In this document: piece by piece, positions 17,099 through 26,724 of the stretch | Layout of the letters: each line of letters opens with the position of its first letter | How positions within the stretch are numbered: the stretch's first letter is position 1 | NCBI GenBank assembly: GCA_964478225.1 | Contig: CAYZHM010000002.1 | Location: 252,452 to 316,451 of the forward strand | DNA from: CAYZHM01 sp964478225 | Lineage (GTDB): Bacteria > Pseudomonadota > Alphaproteobacteria > Micavibrionales > Micavibrionaceae | DNA: 64,000 bases | Direction: 5' to 3' | The notes under the pieces: generated by a model | Database searches by the model: none | Told to the model about the DNA's origin: nothing | Seen by the model: the letters and a program-made list of their open reading frames with translations, nothing else | Program-made: the position numbers and the translations under genes

Positions 17099-18250
17099 AT
17101 GAACAAACCATCTATGAAACCTTCTAATCCGTGTTTTTCTTCGGGGCCGTGCGCCAAGAGGCCGGGGTGGAGTGTTGCTGGGCTGGATGTGTCGATGATG
17201 GGACGGTCACACAGAGCCGGGCCGGCGAAGGCGCAATTGAAAGCTGTGATTGATCAGCATAAGGAGCTGCTTGGGATTCCGGCGGATTATGTGGTGGGGA
17301 TTGTGCCGGCGTCGGACACGGGGGCGTTTGAGATGGCGCTGTGGAGTTTGCTGGGCGAGCGCGGCGTGGATGTCTTTGCGTGGGAGGCGTTTAGCGGTGA
17401 TTGGCTCAAAGACGTCACGAATGAATTGAAGATTGAGGATGTGCGGACGTTTAAGACAGAGTACGGCGCGTTGCCCGATTTGTCAGCGGCGGATTTTTCA
17501 CGCGATGTGGTTTTTGTGTGGAACGGGACGACATCGGGTGTGCGGGTTCCGAATGCGGACTGGATCGATTCCGGGCGGTCGGGATTGACGCTGTGTGATG
17601 CGACGAGCGCGGTGTTTGCGTATGAGATGGATTGGAGCAAGCTGGATGTTGTGACATGGTCGTGGCAGAAAGTTTTGGGCGGTGAGGCGGCGCATGGGAT
17701 GCTTGTTTTATCGCCACGCGCTGTTCAGCGTTTAGAAAATTACAAGCCACCGCGGCCAATGCCGAAAATTTTCCGCATGCTCAAGGGCGGGAAGTTGAAT
17801 GACGGCATTTTTGTGGGTGAGACGATTAACACACCGTCGATGTTGGCGGTGGCGGATTGTCTGGATGCTTTGAGTTGGGTGAAAAATATTGACGGGTTGA
17901 GGGGCACGATTAGTCGCAGTGAGAAAAGCTTTGCCGCGATTGAGGATTGGGTTCAAGAATCCGAGTGGTCGGACTTTTTGTGTGATGATCCGGCGGTCCG
18001 CTCGAAGACTTCGGTGTGTTTGAAAATTACCGATGCGTGGTTTACGGCGAAAGGTGACGAGGAGCAGCAGGACATTATTGGCAAGATAGCGAAGATGCTG
18101 GAGGCCGAGAAGGTGGCCTATGATATCAAGGGATATCGTGATGCGCCGGCGGGATTGCGGATTTGGTGCGGCGCGACGGTTGAGCCGAGCGATGTTGCGG
18201 CACTGTTGCCATGGCTAGATTGGGCTTATGGGGTAGTTCGGGCCGCATAA
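17099..18250 (+). CDS. serC: Phosphoserine aminotransferase
   Basis: A 383-residue PLP-dependent aminotransferase of the class V fold that makes phosphoserine from 3-phosphohydroxypyruvate and glutamate. The N terminus NPCFSSGPCAKRPGW is the form typical of the alphaproteobacterial SerC group. The PLP lysine lies in VTWSWQKVLGGEAAHGM. HR/GR phosphate contacts near GRSHRAGPAKAQL are present. The ATG at 17099 follows AAAAAGGACA as ribosome site. A small perfect hairpin AGCG/CGCT (17059-17069) sits in the leader, but I could not confirm the known serC leader motif. serA follows after a small antisense gene. Confidence 0.95.
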   Translation: MNKPSMKPSNPCFSSGPCAKRPGWSVAGLDVSMMGRSHRAGPAKAQLKAVIDQHKELLGIPADYVVGIVPASDTGAFEMALWSLLGERGVDVFAWEAFSGDWLKDVTNELKIEDVRTFKTEYGALPDLSAADFSRDVVFVWNGTTSGVRVPNADWIDSGRSGLTLCDATSAVFAYEMDWSKLDVVTWSWQKVLGGEAAHGMLVLSPRAVQRLENYKPPRPMPKIFRMLKGGKLNDGIFVGETINTPSMLAVADCLDALSWVKNIDGLRGTISRSEKSFAAIEDWVQESEWSDFLCDDPAVRSKTSVCLKITDAWFTAKGDEEQQDIIGKIAKMLEAEKVAYDIKGYRDAPAGLRIWCGATVEPSDVAALLPWLDWAYGVVRAA

Positions 18251-18253
18251 AGC

Positions 18254-18544
18254 TTAAAGGCTTAGGCAGGCTTCGACAGGGCTGATTTCCGGATCATCAA
18301 AAAGGTTCAGTTTTGGCATTCCGGGTTCAAGCGATAGAAAGAATAGTTCGTCTTTGTTGTCTAAGGATTCCGTGACTTGCATTGTTTCGTCGATGCGTAC
18401 GGCGCCGATTAAGAAACCATCCTCGTTTGTTTGCACACGATAGGTGACATCCGGACTAGCATCCGAGCGAAACAGAAGTTCGTGTGTTTCTGCAAATGTT
18501 TGGACTAAGGTTAATGAGGAATCTATTCGCTTTTTTTGAGGCAT
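18254..18544 (-). CDS. Hypothetical protein, 96 residues
   Basis: A small gene lying between serC and serA on the opposite strand. The product is soluble, acidic in its second half, and has no signal peptide, membrane segment or motif I recognise. It is rich in short beta-like stretches (LLFRSDASPDVTYRVQTNEDG, in part; FLIGAVRIDETMQV). The next upstream GGGAG is 16 bases from the ATG, too far for a normal ribosome site, so the start is uncertain. It fills the whole gap after serC and is not a shadow of another gene, which argues that it is real. Confidence 0.6.
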   Translation of the reverse strand: MPQKKRIDSSLTLVQTFAETHELLFRSDASPDVTYRVQTNEDGFLIGAVRIDETMQVTESLDNKDELFFLSLEPGMPKLNLFDDPEISPVEACLSL

Positions 18545-18696
18545 TATTTTTTTTAATTACTCCCTGTAATATATGACAATGACACAAAATATTGTGGTCT
18601 GTCAATTTTTCGACACAAAATGTCCTTTAAAGTTGGTGGATGTAATGATAGTGATGTGAGTCTGTTTCCTAGACAAGACAAAATTAGGTGATTCAC

Positions 18697-20274
18697 ATGG
18701 TTAAAGTTCTTATTAGTGACGAGCTGGATTCTCAGGCCGTCGATATTTTCAAAAAAAACGGCATAGATGTTGATTTCAAGCCCGGCTTGAAAGCGGACGA
18801 GCTTATTCAAATTATCGGTGATTATGACGGATTGGCTGTACGTTCGGCGACGAAGGCGACGGCCGAGGTTATTGCAGCCGCGAAAAACCTTAAGGTTATT
18901 GGGCGCGCCGGGATTGGCGTTGATAATATCGATGTTCGGTGCGCGACGCAGGCGGGTATTATTGTGATGAACACGCCGTTTGGGAACTCGATTACCACGG
19001 CGGAGCATGCTATTGCGATGATGTTTGCGCTGGCGCGGCAAATTCCATTGGCGAATGAATCGACTCATGCCGGGAAATGGGAAAAGAACAGGTTTATGGG
19101 CGTGGAGCTTTTTGCGAAGACGCTCGGCGTTATAGGCTGCGGGAATATTGGGTCTATCGTGGCAAACCGGGCGCTCGGTTTGAAGATGAATGTTTTGGCT
19201 TATGATCCTTTTTTGACGGCTGAGCGGGCGGTTGAGATTGGTGTCACCAAGGTTGAGTTAGACGAATTGTTTGGGAAGGCGGATTTTATTACGATCCATG
19301 TGCCGAAGAACGAGCATACGGCCGGGCTTATTAACAAGAACACGATTGCGACGATGAAGGACGGCGTACGCATTATTAACTGCGCGCGCGGCGGGATTAT
19401 TATCGAGGATGATCTGAAGGCGGCGCTTGATTCCGGCAAGGTGGCGGGGGCGGCTTTGGATGTGTTTGATGTGGAGCCAGCGAAGGATAATCCATTGTTT
19501 GGACATGAGAATTTGGTGTGTACGCCTCATTTGGGCGCGGCGACAACTGAGGCGCAGTTTAATGTGGCGATCCAGGTTGCGGAGCAGATGTCGGATTATC
19601 TGGTGAATGGAGCGGTTTCGAATGCGCTCAATATGCCTTCGATATCGGCGGAGGATGCGCCGCGGCTTAAACCCTATATGAAACTGGCGGAGCAATTGGG
19701 AAGTTTTGCGGGGCAGATCACCGAGGAAGCGATTGAATCGATCAGTGTTGAATATCAGGGTACGGTTTCGGATTTGAATGTGAAGCCGTTGACGGCGATT
19801 GTTGTGGCCAGTTTGCTTGGAACTCAGCTGGAAAGCGTTAACATGGTGAACGCTATGGGTGCCGCAGAGGCGCGCGGGATTGCGATTTCGGAGACCGTCA
19901 GTGGATCTTCAAAAGACTGGCGGAGCGTTATTATCCTGAGTGTTCAGGAAAAAGGGCGTACGCGTACATTGGCTGGGACGTTGTTTACAGGCAAGGAGCC
20001 GCGAATCGTTAATATTGAGGGTGTACCTGTCGAGGCAGCTTTGTCTGAACACATGTTGTTTGTACGCAATGAGGACAGGCCTGGCATGATTGGTGCGCTA
20101 GGTACGGTTTTGGGCCAAGCGGGGCAGAATATCGCGGATTTCCGCCTTGGCCGCGTTGAAGGGGAAGGGCGTGCCGTATGTATTATTTCTCTGGATGCAC
20201 CGGTTGAGGATGATTTGATGGCTGCAATTCTTAAGTTGCCTCAGATAGAAAGCGCGAAAAGGCTTAGGTTTTAG
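18697..20274 (+). CDS. serA: D-3-phosphoglycerate dehydrogenase
   Basis: A 525-residue NAD-dependent dehydrogenase that commits 3-phosphoglycerate to serine synthesis. The nucleotide site is LGVIGCGNIGSIVANRAL; the catalytic Arg is in NCARGGIIIE, the catalytic Glu in DVFDVEP and the His in TPHLGAATTEAQ. After the catalytic core come the intervening ASB domain (about 320-450) and a C-terminal ACT domain (MLFVRNEDRPGMIGALG), the long form of SerA. An in-frame GTG at 18688 is possible, but the ATG at 18697 with TTAGGTG upstream is preferred. The adhesin gene follows after 232 bases. Confidence 0.96.
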   Translation: MVKVLISDELDSQAVDIFKKNGIDVDFKPGLKADELIQIIGDYDGLAVRSATKATAEVIAAAKNLKVIGRAGIGVDNIDVRCATQAGIIVMNTPFGNSITTAEHAIAMMFALARQIPLANESTHAGKWEKNRFMGVELFAKTLGVIGCGNIGSIVANRALGLKMNVLAYDPFLTAERAVEIGVTKVELDELFGKADFITIHVPKNEHTAGLINKNTIATMKDGVRIINCARGGIIIEDDLKAALDSGKVAGAALDVFDVEPAKDNPLFGHENLVCTPHLGAATTEAQFNVAIQVAEQMSDYLVNGAVSNALNMPSISAEDAPRLKPYMKLAEQLGSFAGQITEEAIESISVEYQGTVSDLNVKPLTAIVVASLLGTQLESVNMVNAMGAAEARGIAISETVSGSSKDWRSVIILSVQEKGRTRTLAGTLFTGKEPRIVNIEGVPVEAALSEHMLFVRNEDRPGMIGALGTVLGQAGQNIADFRLGRVEGEGRAVCIISLDAPVEDDLMAAILKLPQIESAKRLRF

Positions 20275-20340
20275 CCATTTTCCTGTATGTGGCGTGCATT
20301 TTTTATTCACAGTTGTTTCTTGTGAAAAATGTTTAAAACG

Positions 20341-20430
20341 TTAAGAAAAACAATGTGTTACGTAAAAAATTAACATAATTGTTGACAAAAGCTTAAGAAA
20401 TCGTTAAGAATCCGGCCAATTCTGTTAAGA
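20341..20430 (+). promoter_or_regulatory. Phased TTAAGA boxes and candidate promoter before the adhesin gene
   Basis: TTAAGA occurs four times on the plus strand at 20341, 20393, 20404 and 20425. The start-to-start distances are 52, 11 and 21 bases, about 5, 1 and 2 turns of the helix, so all boxes face the same side. A TTGACA hexamer (20382-20387) precedes the second box; the best -10 at 17 bases is poor (TAAGAA, 20405-20410) and overlaps the third box. This fits binding of a regulator at an activator-dependent promoter, but no regulator is known. Confidence 0.45.
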
Positions 20431-20506
20431 GATATATATGGGCTTTGCACTACCGATGCGTTCGGTTGTTTGTGTTCTGAGTCACTGAATTTAAAGGAGA
20501 GTAATA

Positions 20507-23500
20507 ATGGCTAATAAAAGCGTATCTGCTGCGAAAGCAACTGAAGCTGCGAAAGATGGGGACGTAGCGTCAAAAGAAAATCAGACAGGGCAGGAAAGAC
20601 ATACACCTCAAGCGATGGACATTGTTGTAATCAAGCTTGCGGCGGGTGCGGAAAATTCAGTTATTACCATTCAGCCCGGAAAATTATATCAGTTTGGATT
20701 TAAAGACACCGATGTGACGAGCATGTTGCAGGACAAGAGCGGTGATCTCACAATTAATTTCAAAGATGGCGGTTCATTAGTTCTGCGCGGTTATGATAAG
20801 GCTGTTGTTGGTGATACGCCTGCGAATTTTGCGTTTTCGGATCGTGTTAATCAGGGCACTCTTGCTGAGCTGATTGAGATTGTTGACACAACGAAGGTTG
20901 AAGAAGACAAAGAGGACGAGGCTCAAGCAGAAATTCGTAAGGAAGTTTTGGCGCCGCCGACGGAGACTGCGGAAGCGAAAACTCCGGATGCAGCAATGGC
21001 AGAAAAGGTGGCAGCAATTGAACCAGCTGCCGGCAGCGAAGAAGCGACGACAGCAAAGTTTGAAGAATTGTTCGTTAAGAACCTTTTGAAGGTGCAGCCT
21101 GCAGCGGGCGAAGAGAGAGCCGTTGCATTGAACGATATCGAGCCTGCCTCTGGCGGGGTTCCGAATTCGGGTTATGGATTTGGAAGTACTTTTGCTGCGA
21201 CGCCTTTGAATGGTCTTAATCCGGTTGGTCCTTTGGGATCAACAGAAATTCCTTATGCACCACCACCACCACCGTTGTTGCCGCCGATTGTTCCGCCGAA
21301 TTTCACACCGCAGATGATTAAGCCTGGCGAGCATGTTTTGGACGAGACAGATTTTGCAGGAGCGCCGTTGGTTGCGACTGGTAATATTGAAGTGGATTTT
21401 GGCGGTGATGCGCCTGGTCCGATTATGCCGAATGGAACAATTACATTCAGCGGTTCGGCGAAAACCGATGGGGCAGGTCATGTTTTGTCGCATGGTGTTC
21501 CTGTTCTTATCACGGCGACCGCCGATGGTTATGTTGGAAGAGCCGGTGGAGTTGATGTTTTCAAATTGGTGATTGATCCCGTTACTGGCGATTATGTTTT
21601 CACATTGTTTGAGCCGCTGGATCATGCGGACGGCGCTAACCCTGATGACGCGATGACATTCGTGTTTGGTGTTAAGGCAACGGACGGTGATGGCGATAGC
21701 CAGAACACGACGATTACAGTGACAGTTAAAGATGATGCGCCAGGGATTGTGGCGACGGACAGCTCCGTTGACGAGACATTCTTGGTTCCTGGTGGCTTGC
21801 AGGTGACGGGTACGATTACGCCTGATTTTGGTGCGGATGGTCCGCATGCAACCAATCCTCTTGCATCGAATGGTCAGTTTAGTTTTAGCGGTTCTGCGAA
21901 GACAGATGGTGCCGGCCATGTTTTATCTGGTGGTGTTCCAGTTTTGGTGACGTCGACAGCGAATGGTTATGTCGGCAAAGCGGGCGGCGTTGATGTTTTC
22001 ACTGTTGTTTTGGATCCATTGACTAATACATACAAGTTTACTTTGCTGCGGCCATTGGATCATGCCGATGCGACGGATCCGAATGATGTTATTACGCTGC
22101 GCTTTGGTGTTAATGCTGTTGATTATGATGGTGATGCAACATCGACGACGTTTGATGTGAAGGTTTATGATGATGGTCCTGTTATTGCGCCGGCGGAGAA
22201 TATTGTCGACGAAACTGATTTTGGTCCTGTCGTTGTTAGCGGAACATTTACAGGAAACGGCGGACAAGATATTGGAAGCATTTCGCCAGGAAATGCTGCG
22301 GATGTGACATTCACAGGTCATGTTGGCGGCGCGAATTTGTTGTCGCAAGGCCAGGTTGTTACGATCAAGGTTGAAGGCAATAAGTATATTGGGACGCGCA
22401 CAGACGGCAGCAAGGTTTTTGAACTTGTTGTAAACAACGATAAGACTTACCAGTTTACAGCGATCAAGCCGCTTGATCATGCGGACAACACTGATCCAGA
22501 TGACCGGATTGTGATTGATTTCGGTATCAAGATTGTTGATGGCGATGGCGATCAAGGGACTTCTTCGATCCGTATTAACTGGGATGATGATGGTCCGTTT
22601 ATTAATGACAGTTCGTTGAATGCAAATGAAAACGCATTGTTGAATGGCGATATTGTTGTGAATGGCACGCTTGCACATGGTTACGGCGAAGATGGCCCTG
22701 GGCGCATTTTGCCGAATGGTGATAGATCTGTGACCTATACGATTGGTGGTGCGCCGCAGACATTGAAGGCCGGCGGTCAAAACATTGACATTCAACCGAC
22801 GACGAATGGTTATGAAGGTAAGGTTGGGAATGATCTTATTTTCAAGATCACGATTGATCCTGCGACCGGGAACCACACTTATACGCAGTATAAGGCCGTT
22901 GATCATCCTGCAGCGGGTGAGGATTTTGTTTATCTGAATTTTGGTGTGAAAATTTTGGACCAGGATTCAGACAGCGATAATGGTGTTATCCGGATTGCGT
23001 TGAAGGACACTGTGCCTGTGGCGCATGATGATTGTCCGGTGACGGATGCTCAAGGCCATGCGGACGGTAATGTGATTACCGGACGTAATGGTGGTGTTGG
23101 CGCGGCAGATGTTAAGAGCGCAGACGAGCCGACCAAGGTCTTCAAAATTTCTTTCGAAGGGCGCGATGTTCTTGTTCCTCAGGATGGAACCAATGCCACG
23201 ATTAACGGGAAATATGGGACGCTGACGATTAACAAGGATGGTGAGTATGATTATCAGGCTCATTCCGTTCCTGCGAAATCGGTTTACGTTTATGATAAAG
23301 ACAATCCGCCTGGCAGTGATGCTTCGGGTGATATTAAAAATGTGACGACGACGTTTAGTCCGGATACCAACCAGTTTACGTTTTCGACGACTGTTGCGAC
23401 GGACAAGGGTGTTAATGGGTTTGCGTTGGCGCTCAATGGCGGTGGAAATCCGAAAGGTCATAGTGCTGAGATGGCGCATATCTTTTTTGATGCGACTGGA

Positions 23501-26500
23501 AACGGCACGCCGAAGATTTCGATTTATGCTTATAACGGCGATATGGGTCATACAAGTTGGTATGACGGATCGAAGGTTGCTGGTTTGCAGTTGCCTGACA
23601 AAATTTTGAACTCGATTGCAAACGGGAATTTGTTCTCCAGCATTCAAGAAGTTCAAAATGGTGATGGGACTGTGACTTACAGTTTCTCTTTGGATGCTTC
23701 TATCATTCAGAACCATGTTCCTTTGAACGGCCCGGTTGGGCAATGGTCCGGGGTGGAGTTTGCGGAGAAGATCGGGATGTGGTTGCAGCCTGTTCATCTG
23801 AACGCGACGCAATATAACAACGAAGGTTATTTGCTGAAGTGGGACGCCAATGCGAACTGGAGTTATTACGATCTTGAATGGGATAATGCTTATCTCGATC
23901 ATGGCAACCTCAATGTGCATGATGAATTCCAGTACATGATTGTTGATGCTGACGGTGATATGTCGACAGCAAAGTTGAAGTTTGATGTCAATCTTAAGCC
24001 TGACGATCATCCTGAAATTGGCGATGATGTGAATGCCGTTGATGAGATGATGTTGCTGAATGGTGATATTATCGTTCGTGACAAAGTTACCCGTGATTTC
24101 GGTGATGATGGTCCTGGTCAAATTTCACCAACTGGACGCACGACAGTTATGTATGCGATTGGCGGGCCGAACCAGATTTTGAAATCTTGTGGTGAAGAAG
24201 TTCATTTGAACAAGACTGCGACCGGCTATGTTGGTGTTACCGATAGCGGCGTTGTTGTTTTGACTTTGGATATTGATCCGTTGACCGGTGATTACGTTTA
24301 CACGCAAAAGCAAGCGCTGGATCATCCTGGTGTTGGCAAAGGCGGAACGGACGATGTGATTTGGTTGAAGTTTGAAGTTCAGATCGCAGATAAAGATGGT
24401 GATACCGATATTGGTGTGATCCAGATTGATGTTCGCGATTCAGTTCCGATTGCCAATAATGATTGCGTTATTATGGATGCAAACGGCGATGCGAACGGAA
24501 ATGTTATTACCGGACGTAATGGTGGAGCTGGAGCGGCTGATAAGTTGAGCGGCGATGAGCCGACAACAGTGACGAAGATCAGCTTTGGCGGCAAGAATGT
24601 TAATGTTCCGCAGGATGGAAGTTATGCGACCATTCATGGTGATCATGGCACGCTGCATATCAATAAGAACGGTGAATATACTTACGATAATGATATTATG
24701 GCTGTTGGCAGCACGACTTATATTTACTCCAAGGTTAATCCTGCGGGGTCGGATGCTGCGGGTGATATAAAGCATGTTGGCACGTCCTTTAATGCAACAA
24801 CCAATTTCTTCACGTTTGAAGTGACGGTTGATGCGAGCAAGGGTGTTGACGGGTTTGCATTGGCGCTGAATGGCGGCGGCAATCCGAAAGGTCACAGTGC
24901 GGAGATGGCGCATATCTTCTTTGATGCGACTGGCGCGCAGCCTGTGGTGTCGATGTATGCGTATAACGGTCTTGATGCGCATACAAGTTGGCAAGATGGT
25001 TCGAAAGCGGCCGGGATTCAAACGCCCGACAAGATTTTGAATTCGATTGCGAACGGGAATTTGTTTGGCGACATCAGCGTGACAGAAGTTAATGGCGAAA
25101 TTAAATATCGCTTTACGATTGATGCGACGACAATTCAAAACCATGTTCCAATTAATGGCCCTGCGTCTGATTGGACTGGCGTTGAGTTTGCAAACAAGAT
25201 TGGTATGTGGTTGCATCCGGTTAACGGTTTGTCGACATCATATGATACGCAAGGTTATCTCACAAAATGGACAAATTCAAAGAACACTAGTTCTTATGAT
25301 TTGGAGTGGGACAATACTACGCCGCAGCAAAATTATCCGAAAACTGACAAGTTCACATACATGATCACGGACAAAGATGGCGATAGTTCGACAGCCACTT
25401 TAGAAGTGAAGCCTGATGGTAAGGTTTGTGTTGATAATGATCAGAAGGTTGATCATGTTTCGATCAACATGAACACGACTTACAACACGTGGACACCAGG
25501 TTGGTTTAGCGGAAAAGAAGGTTTGTATTTGCTGGGCTCGGTCAATCTTTCAGACAAGGATGGTTCTGAAGTTGTGCAGTTTATCGATGTGCAGCTGTCA
25601 TACTCCAAGTCGCGGATTGTGTTGGATCGTGGTACTTACCTGGGCAATGACATGTATCGTTTGACGGTTGATCAATTCTACCATGCCAAGATTCTTCCTG
25701 ATCCGGCTGTCTTTAAAGCGAATGCGAGTAGAGATTACATTGACTCTCATTACAGCGGTTCTGGCGTTTGGATTAAAGCTTGGGCCAAAGTTGTTGAGTA
25801 CAGCAGCTGCGAGCCTGGCGTTATTCAGGACACGAAGATCGTTAAGTATCAAAAGGACGTTATTATCACGCCGCTGGTTTTTGACCTGGATGGTGATGGT
25901 ATTGAGCTTGTGGAGCAGAAGCACGGTGTGTTGTTCGATATGGATAATGATGGTGTGCGTGAATATACGAGCTGGGTTAAAGGCGATGATGGATTGCTGG
26001 CGCTTGATAGCAACGGTGATGGTGTCATTAATAACCAGAGTGAGTTGTTTGGTGGAACCGACAAGTTTGATAACGGTTTTGCCAAGCTGGCGTCATACGA
26101 TGATAATCAGGATGGTATTATTGACGCACAAGATGCAATCTGGGGCCTGTTGACAGTTTGGCAAGATGCTAATCAGAACGGTGTTTCTGAAGATGGTGAG
26201 ATGACTGGGCTCGATGCCCATGGGATCACGTCGATTTTTGTCAATGCAACTGAGGTTGATTATACAATTGCCGACAGCAAAGTGACGCATGAAAGTGTGT
26301 ACACGAATGTTGATGGTCTGAAGGGTGCGATCGTTGATGCATGGTTTGCGGTAAGCGAACCTTCTGAAGTGATTACCTTAAGTGGTGATGACGAGACGAC
26401 GCAAACAGAAGGCGATAGTTCGACCGCGTTTATTGCAGAAAATAGCAATGTTATTGATATTACTGCATTAATTGAGCGTCCGGACGCGGTTCAGGACAGT

Positions 26501-26650
26501 ATTAATGACTTTGTTGTTAATTCTAGCCAGGAGCCAGCGCAATTGCAGGAGGTTAAGGCTGACAATGTTGTGCCGTTCCCAGCCTCGGATGCCTTTAATA
26601 GCGCAGGAGTTGCGCATAACGAATTTGTTCAACAAACCTCAGTTCTCTAG
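20507..26650 (+). CDS. Giant multi-domain surface adhesin of the LapA/BapA type
   Basis: A 2047-residue extracellular protein without signal peptide, lying just upstream of a type I secretion operon. Residues 1-130 form an N-terminal module (VVIKLAAGAENSVITIQPG); 140-225 is an acidic Ala/Glu-rich linker with two PAAG motifs (173-176, 198-201); 245-262 is proline-rich. Five beta repeats of about 140 residues follow (near 276, 414, 559, 698, 1168), each with VDE(T)/NE..L near its start and PLDHAD or similar near its end, resembling T1SS-143/DUF5801 repeats. Two larger cadherin/VCBS-like units (837-1167, 1313-1640) carry a lectin-like insert. Residues 1793-1870 hold four EF-hand-like DxDxDG loops. 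No RTX nonapeptides are present. A GGAGAG ribosome site precedes the start. Confidence 0.88.
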   Translation: MANKSVSAAKATEAAKDGDVASKENQTGQERHTPQAMDIVVIKLAAGAENSVITIQPGKLYQFGFKDTDVTSMLQDKSGDLTINFKDGGSLVLRGYDKAVVGDTPANFAFSDRVNQGTLAELIEIVDTTKVEEDKEDEAQAEIRKEVLAPPTETAEAKTPDAAMAEKVAAIEPAAGSEEATTAKFEELFVKNLLKVQPAAGEERAVALNDIEPASGGVPNSGYGFGSTFAATPLNGLNPVGPLGSTEIPYAPPPPPLLPPIVPPNFTPQMIKPGEHVLDETDFAGAPLVATGNIEVDFGGDAPGPIMPNGTITFSGSAKTDGAGHVLSHGVPVLITATADGYVGRAGGVDVFKLVIDPVTGDYVFTLFEPLDHADGANPDDAMTFVFGVKATDGDGDSQNTTITVTVKDDAPGIVATDSSVDETFLVPGGLQVTGTITPDFGADGPHATNPLASNGQFSFSGSAKTDGAGHVLSGGVPVLVTSTANGYVGKAGGVDVFTVVLDPLTNTYKFTLLRPLDHADATDPNDVITLRFGVNAVDYDGDATSTTFDVKVYDDGPVIAPAENIVDETDFGPVVVSGTFTGNGGQDIGSISPGNAADVTFTGHVGGANLLSQGQVVTIKVEGNKYIGTRTDGSKVFELVVNNDKTYQFTAIKPLDHADNTDPDDRIVIDFGIKIVDGDGDQGTSSIRINWDDDGPFINDSSLNANENALLNGDIVVNGTLAHGYGEDGPGRILPNGDRSVTYTIGGAPQTLKAGGQNIDIQPTTNGYEGKVGNDLIFKITIDPATGNHTYTQYKAVDHPAAGEDFVYLNFGVKILDQDSDSDNGVIRIALKDTVPVAHDDCPVTDAQGHADGNVITGRNGGVGAADVKSADEPTKVFKISFEGRDVLVPQDGTNATINGKYGTLTINKDGEYDYQAHSVPAKSVYVYDKDNPPGSDASGDIKNVTTTFSPDTNQFTFSTTVATDKGVNGFALALNGGGNPKGHSAEMAHIFFDATGNGTPKISIYAYNGDMGHTSWYDGSKVAGLQLPDKILNSIANGNLFSSIQEVQNGDGTVTYSFSLDASIIQNHVPLNGPVGQWSGVEFAEKIGMWLQPVHLNATQYNNEGYLLKWDANANWSYYDLEWDNAYLDHGNLNVHDEFQYMIVDADGDMSTAKLKFDVNLKPDDHPEIGDDVNAVDEMMLLNGDIIVRDKVTRDFGDDGPGQISPTGRTTVMYAIGGPNQILKSCGEEVHLNKTATGYVGVTDSGVVVLTLDIDPLTGDYVYTQKQALDHPGVGKGGTDDVIWLKFEVQIADKDGDTDIGVIQIDVRDSVPIANNDCVIMDANGDANGNVITGRNGGAGAADKLSGDEPTTVTKISFGGKNVNVPQDGSYATIHGDHGTLHINKNGEYTYDNDIMAVGSTTYIYSKVNPAGSDAAGDIKHVGTSFNATTNFFTFEVTVDASKGVDGFALALNGGGNPKGHSAEMAHIFFDATGAQPVVSMYAYNGLDAHTSWQDGSKAAGIQTPDKILNSIANGNLFGDISVTEVNGEIKYRFTIDATTIQNHVPINGPASDWTGVEFANKIGMWLHPVNGLSTSYDTQGYLTKWTNSKNTSSYDLEWDNTTPQQNYPKTDKFTYMITDKDGDSSTATLEVKPDGKVCVDNDQKVDHVSINMNTTYNTWTPGWFSGKEGLYLLGSVNLSDKDGSEVVQFIDVQLSYSKSRIVLDRGTYLGNDMYRLTVDQFYHAKILPDPAVFKANASRDYIDSHYSGSGVWIKAWAKVVEYSSCEPGVIQDTKIVKYQKDVIITPLVFDLDGDGIELVEQKHGVLFDMDNDGVREYTSWVKGDDGLLALDSNGDGVINNQSELFGGTDKFDNGFAKLASYDDNQDGIIDAQDAIWGLLTVWQDANQNGVSEDGEMTGLDAHGITSIFVNATEVDYTIADSKVTHESVYTNVDGLKGAIVDAWFAVSEPSEVITLSGDDETTQTEGDSSTAFIAENSNVIDITALIERPDAVQDSINDFVVNSSQEPAQLQEVKADNVVPFPASDAFNSAGVAHNEFVQQTSVL
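22599..25430 (+). repeat. Duplicated unit of about 475 codons inside the adhesin gene
   Basis: Residues 698-1167 and 1168-1640 have the same order: one T1SS-143-like repeat plus one VCBS-like unit with an insert. A block of 28 residues beginning GFALALNGGGNPKG is identical between residues 971-998 and 1449-1476, and DNA is near identical there. This is a recent-looking internal duplication, consistent with growth of the adhesin by recombination. Confidence 0.8.
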
Positions 26651-26724
26651 GGTTTTGAGGGGGTTGATACGAGCTTAACAGAAGGAGCCGCTTTGTCCCC
26701 ATACATGCGGCTTATTCTCTCCGG

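Noticed and set aside
18560..18640. TTGACA-like promoter for the small minus-strand gene after serC
   Set aside because: A TTGACA is present on the minus strand near 18600, but no -10 hexamer lies at an acceptable distance.
22967..24121. Long minus-strand open frame (384 codons) inside the adhesin gene, and similar ones at 21923-22906 and 24440-25216
   Set aside because: They mirror the repeated, GC-skewed codons of the real gene on the plus strand, have no ribosome site and give low-complexity Asn/Ile/Arg-rich proteins unlike any family.
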